Assembly: GCA_020747065.1 (NCBI GenBank)
Contig: JAGMVK010000018.1
Coordinates: 1,054,001 to 1,118,000, forward strand
Source: Cadophora sp. MPI-SDFR-AT-0126
Taxonomy: Eukaryota; Ascomycota; Leotiomycetes; Helotiales; Ploettnerulaceae
Direction: 5' to 3'
DNA length: 64,000 nucleotides
Under the pieces are notes generated by a model. That model was not told the DNA's origin. It worked only from the letters and a program-made list of their open reading frames with translations, and ran no database searches. This document shows, piece by piece, positions 21,491-35,550 of this stretch. The position numbers and the translations under genes were made by a program. The stretch's first letter is position 1. The number at the start of each line of letters is the position of its first letter.

Positions 21491-24400
21491 ATGACTTCGG
21501 TATTGGCAGCTCAGCCCCTCTCTTTTACGACGAACAACATCATGACTAAAATGGACACACCGGGGAGGGCTCAGGTCCATAATCCCTCCCTGCAGCAGAG
21601 ATCTAAGACAGCAGCAGACGACAAGAACCGTGGCCGGGGAAGAAGTCGCCAAGACAAAGACAAGGAGGGTAGCGCAGATGGATCACCAGGAGAAGGTGCT
21701 GATGGACACTCGTCTGGAACCGACGGGCCCTCAAGAAAACGCCGTAGGAGCCGCAAAGGCCTGGACAAGAAATTCGAATGTCCGCAAGAAGGCTGTGGGA
21801 AGAGCTACTCTAGAGCGGAGCATCTGTAGGAAATTCACATCTTCAAGCACGAAATAGCGACTAATACAGCCCAGGTATCGCCATCAGCTGAATCATACAC
21901 CCAAGCAGATCTACAATTGTGATTTCCCTGATTGTGTCCGTACATTTGTTCGCCAGGACCTATGTAACCGACACAAAGACAGACACACCGCTAAGGGCTC
22001 CCAATTACATCGGAAAGACTCGATGCTTGGGCATGCCCATGCGTCCTCCCCAGGGGTAGACTTAGGGCGTCCGATGTCTAATCATGGTTCGAATTCTCCC
22101 GAGGTCATGAGACCAAATCTCTCTGGAATCAAGTCACGAGCCAACCAGATCCAGTACCAATCACCACAGGAACAAAATCCTAGCTCCTATTCACCAGCTA
22201 CCAATCCATCTTCGGGAACTTATTCTGGCGCTGCTTCCTCAAATGGAGCCGACAACTTTCAAGGAGGAAATTTCAAGAGGTCGAATAGCGACAGCATTCC
22301 TCGGAACGATGCTCCAAACATGACTCCAGGAGGCAGACCTCAGCGACATGCAAGCTTTGGAATTTCAGACTCAAAGCCTGTCGATTTCTCGAGACCGCCT
22401 TTGCAAACTAATGTTGGCCCATATGGACTCTTGTCTTCTGCTCCAGGCAGCTCAAATTATCACAACAATCAGTCAAGTCCACAGCCGTATGTGAGCCAAC
22501 AAAATTTCACGCCTTTCACATTACCTCCTCCCGGATTTTCCACCGCCCCAACTGCTATTTCGTCAACGCGCGAGTCAGAGTCTTCCTACCCAACTTCAAT
22601 GTCAACAGATTATCCAAGCGAGACTACCCATCATGCCCAGTCTGGCCCGGACATGATGCTCCTAGACCAAATGGCAGTACCCAATACAATGCCAGTGTTT
22701 GGTGGTGAAGGCTACAATCGATCGCCCTTTGCCATTCCCGAGGATTTTGTTGCATACTTATTCAGCGGTCAACAGATGGAGAACTCCTCACCAATGGGGC
22801 AAATGGGCCAGCAGGGTTACGCAAAGTAAGTCAATCACCTTGTCAAGCTGTCCCTGGTACTAATCGTGTCCAGCTATCCAGACTCTCAAAACCAGAACTT
22901 CGGGCAATTCTATCCAAATGATTTCAACCTTGGTGGCTTTTTCCCGACCAACCAGCAATCCCATCATCCCATGGCCGTTACTAGCTTGCTCGATACTACT
23001 CTGCCAGAGACTGTTCTTTCGGAAGAGAAGAGTCAGCAAATCGTTGATCTAATCAAGGAGCGCTTCAATGAGACCGATCACGCACCAGTTGCGCGGCAAA
23101 AGGAGTCCCTTTTGGATGGCGACCGCAGCGATGATAATCACCTGCTGAGTCGTAAAATGATGCAAACCTACATCGGTAGCTATTGGTATCACTTCAGTGA
23201 GCAGGTACCAATATGTAAGCTCATCTGGTCATCTTTCGAACAACATCTACTAACAGAAAAACAGTGCATAAGCCTACCTTCTCTCCAGATAAGACTCCAA
23301 ATCTTCTCTTGATAGCCATGATGGCCATTGGAGCATCATGTCTTGATAAAGTCCATGGTTATGAAGTAACCAAAGCAGGTGCTGAGCTCTCCAACTTTTT
23401 GGCGTGGCATTTGAGATGGGAAATTTTCAGCGACTACCACTTCCGACCTCCAGCGAAGCTGTGGGTCTTCCAAGCTCTCCTTCTTTTGGAGCTATACGAG
23501 AAGATGTACTCGACGAGAGCTTTGCACGAAAGAGCCCACATTCATCATGCTACTACCATCACCTTGATGCGCCGGGGTAGCTCTCTCATCGGAAGATCGG
23601 CTTTGGACTCACCTCCCAGCGTTCGAGATGACAAGCAAGGACAGAATGGTTCTCGGCAGTCCTCTACGTCCGGAGCCAATACTCCGGACGAGTGGTGGAA
23701 TCACTGGATCACGAACGAGGCAACACGACGAGCCGCTTTCGCGGCATTTGTCATTGACTCGACACACGCCACTATGTTTGGTCACTCAACCGTCATGGTT
23801 GCTCACGAGATGCGACTTCCTCTTCCTTGTGACGAAGCGCTGTGGTCTGCTACGAACAGTGCAGAAGTTGGCAGAATCGAGGCTAGTCTCCAAGCCAATG
23901 GTGTGAAGCCAATATCATTTTTGGAAGGTCTCAAGCGGACTCTTAATGCTCAGGAAGTACGTACAAACTCTTTCGGTAGGACGATCCTCATGGCCGGCCT
24001 ACTCAGTGTCAGCTGGCACATGAATCAACGTGACCTTCAAGTGAACTCTCTCGGGGTGTCACAAGCCCTTGGAGGAAGAGACAAATGGAGAGGTTCTCTG
24101 ACCAGAGCTTTCGACTTGTGGATGGCGGATTTCGACAGGTCTTTGGCGCGGAATGCCGACACCGTTCCTGGACCATACGTATATGCCGATAAAAAGGAGG
24201 ATAATGTGGTTTTCCAGGGCCGGACCGTACTCCACCACTTGGCTCACATGGCTATGCACGTCGACATTGTTGATTGCCAGATATTTGCGAGAGCCAAACG
24301 GCTTCTGGGCCGCACCATTGGCTCTCAAGACTTGAACAGCGCGCAGCGTCGTATGAAGGATACTTGGGCTCCTACAGCCAAGGCAAGAGATGCTACCTGG

Positions 24401-24829
24401 TATGCTCTACGATTTTTGTGCACTGTTCTTCTTCCCGAGGAATCAGCTTCATCCACAATTCGCGGTGGCTACAATGATCCGCCATTCGACTATTCGGCTC
24501 GCGATGATGTATTGCTCAACAGACCGTGGGTCATGTATTTTGCCGCTCTGATTGTTTGGTCCTATGGCTTCGCACTGGAAGGTCCTACCACCGCACCCAT
24601 CCCAGCCGCCTATGATTTCGATGGTCAAGTAAGCGACATGCGAGCCTACCTACGAAGGCTCAGTAGTGTCCGATCACCAGAAGAGCTCAAATCCATGCGG
24701 GGCTTCAACGGCTGCAGTGGCATGCTTATGGTCCTCCGCACGGTATTTGAGAAGACAAGATGGGAGCTCCTTCACGAAGCTGCGCTACTACTCAACAACT
24801 GCATCTCCCTTATCGGAGGACAGTCTTGA
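21491..24829 (+). CDS. C2H2 zinc finger transcription factor with fungal-specific regulatory domain
   Basis: Nuclear DNA-binding regulator of 1063 residues. Exons are 21491-21825, 21875-22825, 22874-23214 and 23265-24829; introns are 49, 48 and 50 bp. The ATG at 21491 (MTSVLAAQPL) is chosen because homology-like sequence starts there; another in-frame ATG lies at 21407. After a basic, likely nuclear-localising stretch (SRKRRRSRKG, 81-90) come two C2H2 fingers: C97/C102/H115/H119, split by intron 1, and C127/C132/H145/H149. Residues 160-400 are disordered Ser/Pro/Asn/Gln-rich. The second half (about 540-1000) resembles the fungal-specific transcription-factor domain (PF04082-like: HKPTFSPDKTPNLLLIAMMA, FQALLLLELYEKMYSTRALHERA). 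Target genes are unknown. It is the nearest regulator to the GH45 endoglucanase, but a link is only positional. Klf1-type C2H2 regulators share this architecture. Confidence 0.87.
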
Positions 24830-25369
24830 AAAATGTTACGAATAATGTGTGCATGATTTGTGTTGTATATGAATGAGTTTGCTTGCTGTATTTCTATATC
24901 GACATTGAATTTGGGTATCTGGGCACTGTACAGGGATTGCCAAAATCAACATATGGCGCCGGGTTTTGCTTCTTCTGGCTCTCTGCACACATATACCCAG
25001 GAATCAGTTCTTGTCTTTGTATGCAACCGACATTAAATGTTTACTTTTTTTCTTGAATTCATTATGATTCAGTCGTGCTGCATTTACATACTTATTTTTT
25101 GAAATTGCTTCACTCGCTGAGCTGAGAGTCATTTATTGATTGGTGTCACAGCACGATTTTACGCTAGAGGACAAATCAACCATCTCTCAGAGAGACCAAA
25201 GTATTCCCAATGGAACAACTTTTTGCCTAAAAGGCATCAGCGTCACACTGATATCCACTTCCATTCAAGAATTATATATATACAGGAATATAAAGCGAGT
25301 ATTTTATCTCGTTCATCTCAAACTCTCGGCCATCAGTACGCCTGTTAAAAGATAGTCCAAGTTCATCGT
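24830..25369. other. Intergenic: convergent 3' ends
   Basis: A 540-bp, AT-rich gap between the converging C2H2 regulator and GH45 gene. Only 3' UTRs are expected. Nothing coding is seen. Confidence 0.6.
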
Positions 25370-26596
25370 CTACAACTCGCAGGCGTCATCGTCTTCATCA
25401 TCAATAGGAGTTGCAGTTACGCTCACACTCGCAGCGCTGCTTGTTCTCGAGTATGTAATGGCCGGGGCAGCTGGAGCAGCAGTGGAGGTCGCTGGGCTGT
25501 TAACAACTGGTGCACTTGCGGATTCGGTGGATGGTGGTGTCTCGACTTCTGGGGTAGATGTGGAGCTGGACTCGGCCGTGGCAACAGGAGCAGGGCTCTC
25601 GACAACTGGGGCAACACTTGAAAGAGCTGGAGACGAACTCTCAACAGCTTCTGGAGCAACACTTGAAGTAGGAACTGTTGTTGCTTGAGCGACAGGGGAA
25701 GACGAAGCCTCCACGGCATTACCACTTCCCGCGGCGGCCTTTGGAGCTGACGAGTCATCTGCTCGGGTGCAGCCACTCTTTGCGGTGATGGCGGCTGGGC
25801 AGGCGACTTGCTTGAAGGAGACGGTTGGGTTGTCGGCACCCTAGTGAGATCAGTACTGATTCATCTAACGCTTTGAAACCTCGAATCGACATGAGGGAGG
25901 GTGGTGGCAATAGGAAATCGGGAAAGCTAACCTGGAACCAGTCGAAGCGCCACTGGCAACCAGCTTGAAGAGCAGCCGGGAAGCCTGCACATGAGGATGC
26001 TGCAGAGATGCCACCGTATTGCGCACCCCACCCAGATGATGGTGCACCCCACTCCTGGGTGCATCCGTTGAAAATTCCGACTCCACCACCTGGCATACTG
26101 ATGTCAAATTGGTTGCCGGACAAGTCACCGCCCGTATTGGTAGCTTGGACGACCATCTTCTTGCCAGCAACTGGGCCGCTGGTGAAGGTCAATTCGTAAC
26201 AAGCACAGCACCAGCTTGACTCTGAGCCCCCTGCGATGTTGACTGCTGCGTATCCGTACGCGAGGTCATCACTTACAGCCCATGGGGACTCGTTGGAGCA
26301 TTGGTATGCTCCACCTCCGTTGCATCCACTTGCTATGATGTGTGTCAGAAGTCTGCTACCAAGCTTGTCCATATCGGATCGTACATACCAGTGTTGTAGT
26401 CGGTAAGAGGACTATCTTTTATATCACAGGTTGTGACTGGGTTTGAGCCCGAAGCAAGCTCAGCCTTTCCAGGCCAGGCGCAGGACGGCTTGCAGCAATC
26501 CCAGTATCTAGTGGTAGTTCCTGTTCCGGAAGCAAGAGCCTCGACTTGGAGGAAGAAAGGCAGAAGAGCCAGGAGAGTCTTGGATGGGAGCTGCAT
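25370..26596 (-). CDS. Secreted GH45 endoglucanase (EG V type)
   Basis: Extracellular endo-beta-1,4-glucanase acting on amorphous cellulose by inversion. Exons are 26389-26596, 25932-26332 and 25370-25840; introns are 26333-26388 (56 bp) and 25841-25931 (91 bp). The product is 359 residues. The start ATG at 26596 gives a signal peptide ([20 protein letters not shown], cut near residue 20). The GH45 core follows. [13 protein letters not shown] contains the catalytic base Asp33. Then come [28 protein letters not shown] and [18 protein letters not shown] with the catalytic acid Asp146. The core ends near residue 235 and is followed by about 120 Ser/Thr/Ala/Pro-rich residues ending [10 protein letters not shown]. 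No CBM1 cellulose-binding module is present, although many GH45 enzymes carry one after such a linker. A TATA-like element lies on the coding strand near 26841-26846. Confidence 0.94.
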
Positions 26597-28650
26597 CTTG
26601 AAAAACTTGGAAGGTATGATTTGGACTTTGGACTTCGAAATAGAACCGAAAGTATGGTACGTATGGTCGCTGACCGCGAATGTGATATGTACAGTTGAAA
26701 AGAATGTCGAGCTCAACTAGGAGCAGGGTGCTGAATGAGCAGTGGGTAGGGAGGGAGGTTCGAAAAGCGAGTGTAGAAGAGCTAAAGAGCTTGGATAGAG
26801 AGAAGAAAGAAAAGGTAGGATTACAGAACGGGGACAACAAATATAGAGAAACAAGCTTTTTTCCGCACCGGGGCGAGACCACACCCAATCTCCAGTTTCT
26901 GTTTACCTCAAACAGTGGCGGCCCAGAGCCCCACTACCACCCCTGGTCTCTCGGCTCCTTCGGCGAGGATCGTGAGATTGTTGTCATCCCTGGGCTCATC
27001 TTCTGTTGGTTGTCTGTGCCACACTCAGAGTCAAATCGTTCCATTTAATAAACGCTCTTGGCGACGTAAGGTTGCTTTTGCCAGCTTTCCCAGGGGGCAT
27101 CACCTGTCATTTCCGGGTCTAGATGAAGTACCCCTGGAGATTGCATGTCACGTGGGGGAGCTAGCAACGACATGCTTGCTTCAAAAGGCGAAAGTTATCT
27201 CAATCGAGCCTCATTTGAATGTTTGTAAAGTGCTCTGTGTCTCAGGGTGGAACTGTCTGGACCGAGATGCCGTGTTCGGTCTCAGTGCAAATAAAAATGC
27301 TCGCTTCATTCAGGGGAAACAAATATCAAAAGGCTCCGCAATATCTCTCAAATCTGCTGTTTCCTGTTTCCTGTCTTCGGGCTCAATGTTTCTCTCAGTA
27401 ACTATCTCCAAAAGCTCATATGGCATGTGGCGGTGCGAAATTTCAAGCTGATGATTGCGGGCTTAAGTGAGCAGTTGGAGTCGTTCTTGGTTCTTGGACC
27501 CACTCGCGTTTCGGTATTGCTCTCTAGCAGCCCAATTTTGGCTGTTTGTGCGACAAATTACGCTGGAATATTTCTGTTCTACGAGTGTTGAGCGTGCTCT
27601 TAGGAAGTTCTTTCAATTGATAGATGCAACCTTGTCAGTTGACCTGTTACAGTCTATTTCCGGAGGCATATGCATGTTGTGAATCCCAGGCCTAGAGCCA
27701 AGGGGTGGAGAGAGGAAACACTGAGAGAATGGCTTAGGAAGAATTACGTCTCTGAACGCCTCTCGGTTTCTTTCCCTTCCTTGGGTTTTACCTACAGTAC
27801 TTAAGCTTACCTATTATTCGAAACTTTCTTGCCTCGCTTGGTTCGAACTACTAGTTTTCCCTTCAACCATTACCAGTCGATAAATAGCCAGAGCCAGGTC
27901 TTTTGGAGTTGAACAGGATCCTAGTTCCGGGCCAATTGTCTAAGTACATCGTCTGCTATCCTTGACATCCTTGGGCATTCTGTCAGTCGGACTAACCAAG
28001 TCCTTGACGCTCACTCCAAGAGTGGTTTTGTCAGGTAACACGGGTATAGAACCCCTCGACACCCTCCGAATCTCTTGATATTTGTCCCTTGATCTCCAGC
28101 GTTAAATTACCAAATGTTCTTGTGTCAAACCGGTCAATGGGCTTGATTTCCAGCCAGATCTTGGACCGTGCCGTGTCACATAAGATATTGACCCAGAGCG
28201 CTAGGACTCACGATTGACCGCATGCTTGGTCCAGGACACAGCTCCGCCGACGTCTCTATCATCAGCACTTGAGACTGACAAGGGATGTCTGTTGAGTCTA
28301 CTGATTCAACAAGCGTTATATGATGGAAGAGAGTGGAGACATTGGCTCAGAGGCACTGTCGATCAAGCCTTCGATTAACAATACATCGAGACTAGATTCG
28401 ACAGGCAGGGGTTTTATTTTCAGCTCTTTTACACTTGAACTTAGGGCGCCTTAAAGAAATTACAGGAAACGAAGCTAATCGTGAAGGCGGTGGCAGACAA
28501 GAAGGGCAAGAGCAAAGGGCTATCCTCGCGAACATATGCTCTCTTTAGCCCAATCCATTCTTCCCTCCTCATCAACGCACACTTTTGGATTTGCATACAA
28601 CAATTCTCTTCAAGCAGCAAGTCCATCATAATACCAATTCTCCAGTCGCC
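26597..28650. other. Bidirectional intergenic region between GH45 and hydrolase genes
   Basis: About 2 kb between two divergent secreted-enzyme genes. Near the GH45 side, hexamers fitting the carbon-repressor consensus SYGGRG occur at 26868-26873, 27134-27139 and 27152-27157, with one on the opposite strand at 26929-26934; this degenerate motif is frequent by chance. No gene is seen. Confidence 0.5.
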
Positions 28651-30060
28651 ATGGTACTTGTCATCCACTTCAACTGGACTCTGGCTCTCATCATTTTAGG
28701 TATCACCTCGACTGTTACATCGTCCCCTCTGGGAAAACGAGGACCTATCTGCCAAGAGATCGTTATTCCTGTTACAATAGACGCCCAAAATGCCGTAAGC
28801 TTCCATCCCTGCAGAGTACTATGCCTGTACTAACCGTTGTTACAGGTTATTCATCCCACTATCGACCTTGGCTCCTTATTCGGCCTCCTCTCAAGTGCCA
28901 TCACCCTAATATTCTCTGTGCCTGTTCGTGGTACCTACAATATTGCTGGCCGCTATTGCGAACCCGAGGTCGACGTCCCATCTCGAAGAAACTCTCTCCA
29001 GCTCCTGGCACACCCCGCCACATACGATCGTAACTACGTAGGTATCCCATCCAGACTTAACACGACTCTGAGGCATACTTTATCGCAGCTGGTTGAATAT
29101 CTGCTAACCTTTCAAGTGGTCCGGTGGCGGTTACCCAGGATTCGGATTCGATGGAGATCGATACAGCTGGGTCTCGTACGCCTCCAGGCGAGGTTATCCC
29201 ACATTTGCCTTTGACCGTTTGGGTAATGGTAACTCCACCAAGCCTGATGGAGTTGCTGTCGTCCAGATGCCAGCCCAAGCTGCGACTGTCCATGAAATCA
29301 TCAAGCTTGCTCGTGCTGGCCCAGTAAGCAACTCACCCTTCCCGCGGGCATTCAACAAGATTATCCACATTGGAAGTAGCATGGGATCTTTGATGGCCAA
29401 TGTTCTCAATGCTGAGTATCCGACGGATGTTGATGCCACGATTCTCACAGGGTTTAGTAAGCAGGTACGTCGAATCCAATCTTGCTCGTCGCCGTCAGTC
29501 TCGATAAATATTTCTCCGTTTGTTCTATTGAGAAATACTAATTCAGTATGTAGTGGGTGACTGTCATCCCTGGTTTCACACTTACGGCTGGTCTATTACC
29601 TGCACAGCTCGTTCAACCGAGCAACTCGCTGCCTCTCGGATATCTTCAAGCGACCTCGGAATCAGGCATCGAGTACCTGCTCTTCTATGGTCCTCCAGGG
29701 GTTAACTATGATCCTGCTTTCATACACCAAGACTACCTGAACAGAGGCACTCTTGCTGTTGGTGAGGCAGGTTCAAGTGCTCTAATCCCAACGGCCAATC
29801 GATACACGGGTTCGGTCTTCATCATGACTGGACAACAAGACGTCGTATTCTGTGGTTCATTCGGTTTCCAAGGAGGTGGACCAGGTAATTGTGGCTCAGG
29901 TGCATTCAGCATCCTTGCGCAGACCCAGACTCTGTACCCCCGTGCCAGTAACTACTCCTGGTACGCAGTCCCAAATTCCGGTCATTGCTGGGAACATCAA
30001 TACTCAGCGCAAGGAGGGTTTGAGGTTGCCCACAATTGGCTGGCCGGTCGTGGATACTAA
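28651..30060 (+). CDS. Secreted alpha/beta hydrolase
   Basis: Predicted extracellular serine hydrolase of 396 residues, probably an esterase or lipase-like enzyme; the substrate is unknown. Exons are 28651-28794, 28846-29037, 29117-29464 and 29554-30060, and every exon is a whole number of codons. The N-terminus has a hydrophobic signal segment (MVLVIHFNWTLALIILGITS), followed by a KR pair that may be a Kex2 site (LGKR). The alpha/beta-hydrolase nucleophile elbow is GSSMG (198-202, Ser200). The likely acid is Asp324 in TGQQDVVF, and the likely histidine is His372 in NSGHCWEH. An early segment YASRRGYPTFAFDRLGNGNS matches the strand-4 region of the fold. This architecture is widespread in secreted fungal hydrolases without assigned function. 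The start ATG at 28651 directly precedes the signal peptide. Confidence 0.87.
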
Positions 30061-33062
<3,002 letters not shown>

Positions 33063-33122
33063 GCGGCAAGCGTGCGATACTTTTTCTGAGATGTCTAAAT
33101 TTTTTTTGAAAGAATCTTGGGC

Positions 33123-33124
33123 TA
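33123..33124. repeat. TA target-site duplication, left
   Basis: TA immediately left of the terminal inverted repeat, matched by TA at 35549-35550. TA duplication is the mark of Tc1/mariner/pogo elements. Because the repeat itself begins with CTAG, the exact boundary could shift by a few bases. Confidence 0.75.
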
Positions 33125-33204
33125 CTAGTCGGTCCACCTTCTGTGGCTCGGGGCTCGCTTACAGTCGGGGAAAGCAAATGTCACAGGAAAGCAAAAGTGT
33201 CACA
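33125..33204 (+). repeat. Left terminal inverted repeat (80 bp)
   Basis: Starts CTAGTCGGTCCACC and is the exact reverse complement of 35469-35548. GC-rich, unlike the element interior. It holds two near-identical direct motifs (GGAAAGCAAATGTCACA and GGAAAGCAAAAGTGTCACA, about 33168-33204) that may be transposase-binding sites. Confidence 0.93.
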
Positions 33205-33307
33205 ACTCAGATACGCGAAGCGCGTTTTCCTACTAAAAACACTACTTTTTAAATCGCGATTATGATCTACTACCGATCTATTTTCATTTCGATTTACGAT
33301 CGTTTAA

Positions 33308-35379
33308 ATGCCCTTACCTGGAAATTACTTTGGTAAGTACGCTACGAAGTTAGACTATAATATAGCCTTCGTAAAGGCTCGGAAATAGGCTCTTAAGTAC
33401 TTAACGGAATCGTCGAAGACTACGGTGCGAATATATAGTGTTTCTGAGTCTACTTTACGTTAATCTATCTATAGGGTAAGGAGGAAGAAGGCTTAGGGAG
33501 GTATAAGGACCGCAGATTCGCTAGAAAGTAGTGGCTATAATAAGGTATTATCGCCGGTGTAAGAGACAGCGATTATTTAATATTGCTACGAGCAATAGGA
33601 GTTAGGTCTTGGAGCTACGTATGTAATAGTTAAATCAGTAATTACTTATCTTTTAGTAGTAAGAGCCTCTTCTTACTTCCGTGAACCTCTACTGATATTA
33701 TATAGTCTTAGAATCCTCTAAAATTAGCTCCCTCCGATCGGTAGTATATAACTTAGTTAAATAAGAACGTATAACTCTATACGCTAAAGACGAAGTCTAT
33801 AGAGGTTATACGTCTAGAATCGTATACTAAAGAAGAGATTAAGGCTTAGTTTAAGGCTCTAGGAAAAGAGATACGGAGGCTATATATTAATTTAGGAAAG
33901 AAGGTCTTGAATATAGACGAATTAGGTGTATAAGTTAGTTGCCCCTCTGCAGAGAAGGTCGTTGTACTTGTAGCTGTTACGGAGCTATATACTGTAACTC
34001 AGGGAAGCTGTAAAACCGTTACGGTTACGGAAACTATACGTGGAGATAGCTAGAAACCTTTACTACCTTTTATAATCTGCCCTAGAGAATATATCATGTA
34101 AAATTAGGTGTCTCCAAACCTTACGGGTAAAGAGATAATCGTCTGTTCTTTAAGTGGCCACGTTAATAATAACGTAATTATGAAATATAACTATTACTTG
34201 ATCAAGTACTTATATACCGATCCAAATAAGCTATGGAAGCTCTTGCTCTTAGACGGCTATGAATCTCACTTCTTTTTGCCCTTTTAATTGCTTTTAAAAG
34301 AGAATCATATTCTTCCTTAGTACTTTCCAAGCTACTTAACGCATGCTCTCCAACCTCTAGATATTAGTATATTTAGACTATGGAAACACTACTACTCTCT
34401 TGCTATTAATTCGGCGTTACGTAGCTTAGATCTTAAATATATAATCACGTCTTTCTTTAGAGACCTGTCCTGGATTAGAGAAGAAATGCTAGTTTCCTAT
34501 ACTATTTGTAACGCTTTTAAAGAGTCCGGAATCTGGCTATTAAGCTGTAAAACCGGCCTTATAAGAGTACGGTCTTTTAATAAAGAAAACCTTTCTACGG
34601 AGCCTGAGCTTCTTTTAAATACTGCCTTTGAAAAGGTTTGGAAAACGAAAGCAGTAATTGAGTTGTTTATTAGTAGAGATCTAATAATATTCTTTGATAA
34701 TACTGTGGAGGTCTTTAAAGAGGTAATGAAGAAGATAGCGGTATAACTCCAGAAGGCTTATTTAACGACTATAGAGCACGCTCTCTTGTAATAAAAGCTA
34801 CAGGAAAGTACTAGACGGAAGAAGACTTCTTAGCGTATAATTAAGAGTAATAGTAGAGGTTCTGCACTTATAATTACTGAGTTACGAGTACAGATCTCTG
34901 TAAAGGTAGAAGCTGAACAAATAGAAGAGCTTAAGAGAGCTATAAGACTACTTTCCTAGGCTATTAGAAAACATAAGGAGTCTCTAAGAGTAGCAGGAGT
35001 TACGGCTAGAAAGATTAATAAGGTAAGAAAGTAAAGAATATAGGAACTAGTTTGTATAGAAAAGGTTATTCTACTTAATTCTAAGCTTTTAATACGAAAA
35101 AGAGAACTAGATAAAAAGCCTAATGCTGTAAAGGCTATACTTCTAATTAAAAAGGGTTACCTAGGCCTATTAGTATCTAAATTGCAATATTAAGTAGAGC
35201 TTGATAATAACAAAGAAGTAAAGATATATACGTAATTAAGTAGAAAGAAGGCTTATACTTAATACACTAAGTATATCGATTCTTCGCCGGTAAGCTTAGA
35301 ATACGCTGAAAACTCTAAAAAAAAGAATAAGAAGAACTTATTTATTATAGGAACTGACTATGTAAAATTAGGGATTTAA
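33308..35379 (+). pseudogene. Pogo/Fot1-family transposase pseudogene
   Basis: Decayed transposase. An ATG at 33308 (MPLPGNYFGKYATKLDYN) opens a frame through the helix-turn-helix/CENP-B-like DNA-binding region (SESTLR, then NKVLSPV, ETAII, YCYEQ, ELGLGATYV), with in-frame stops replacing residues usually Gln or Trp. Between about 33705 and 33735 the frame shifts once. The second frame carries PPSDR, ESYTKEEIKA, and the catalytic aspartates in NIDELG (33910-33927), LLLDGYESH (34243-34269) and HALQPLDISIF (34342-34374). It then runs to a TAA at 35377-35379 with scattered stops but, by my reading, no further indel. All three DDE/D aspartates are in one frame. The nonsense changes fit C-to-T transitions on either strand. 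Family assignment rests on these motifs. Confidence 0.85.
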
Positions 35380-35468
35380 TGTGGAGTTTTGCATTTGAAT
35401 AATTGTTGCCAGTGACTTGGTTTTAGTAGGGTTTATACTAAAAATAAATCACTGATATTAACCCGAGC

Positions 35469-35548
35469 TGTGACACTTTTGCTTTCCTGTGACATTTGCT
35501 TTCCCCGACTGTAAGCGAGCCCCGAGCCACAGAAGGTGGACCGACTAG
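35469..35548 (-). repeat. Right terminal inverted repeat (80 bp)
   Basis: Perfect inverted copy of 33125-33204. Identity stops abruptly at its inner edge, where the next bases differ by transitions. Confidence 0.93.
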
Positions 35549-35550
35549 TA
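35549..35550. repeat. TA target-site duplication, right
   Basis: TA directly right of the terminal inverted repeat, pairing with 33123-33124. Confidence 0.75.

Larger units (their letters stand above)
33125..35548 (+). mobile_element. Pogo/Fot1-like DNA transposon, RIP-degraded
   Basis: A 2424-bp element bounded by perfect 80-bp terminal inverted repeats and a TA duplication. The interior is strikingly AT-rich compared with the flanks and is dominated by TpA, with very few CpA but many retained CpG. That pattern is expected after repeat-induced point mutation (CpA to TpA on both strands). The interior codes on the plus strand for a broken DDE transposase of the pogo/Fot1 group (helix-turn-helix region, then NIDE, LLLDGYESH and LQPLDIS). 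The element is inserted 62 bp downstream of the GH13 stop. It cannot make a functional protein, but its ends look usable in trans. Confidence 0.92.

Noticed and set aside
33125..35548. Possible LTR retrotransposon
   Set aside because: The end repeats are inverted, not direct, and the interior shows pogo-type DDE motifs rather than reverse transcriptase.
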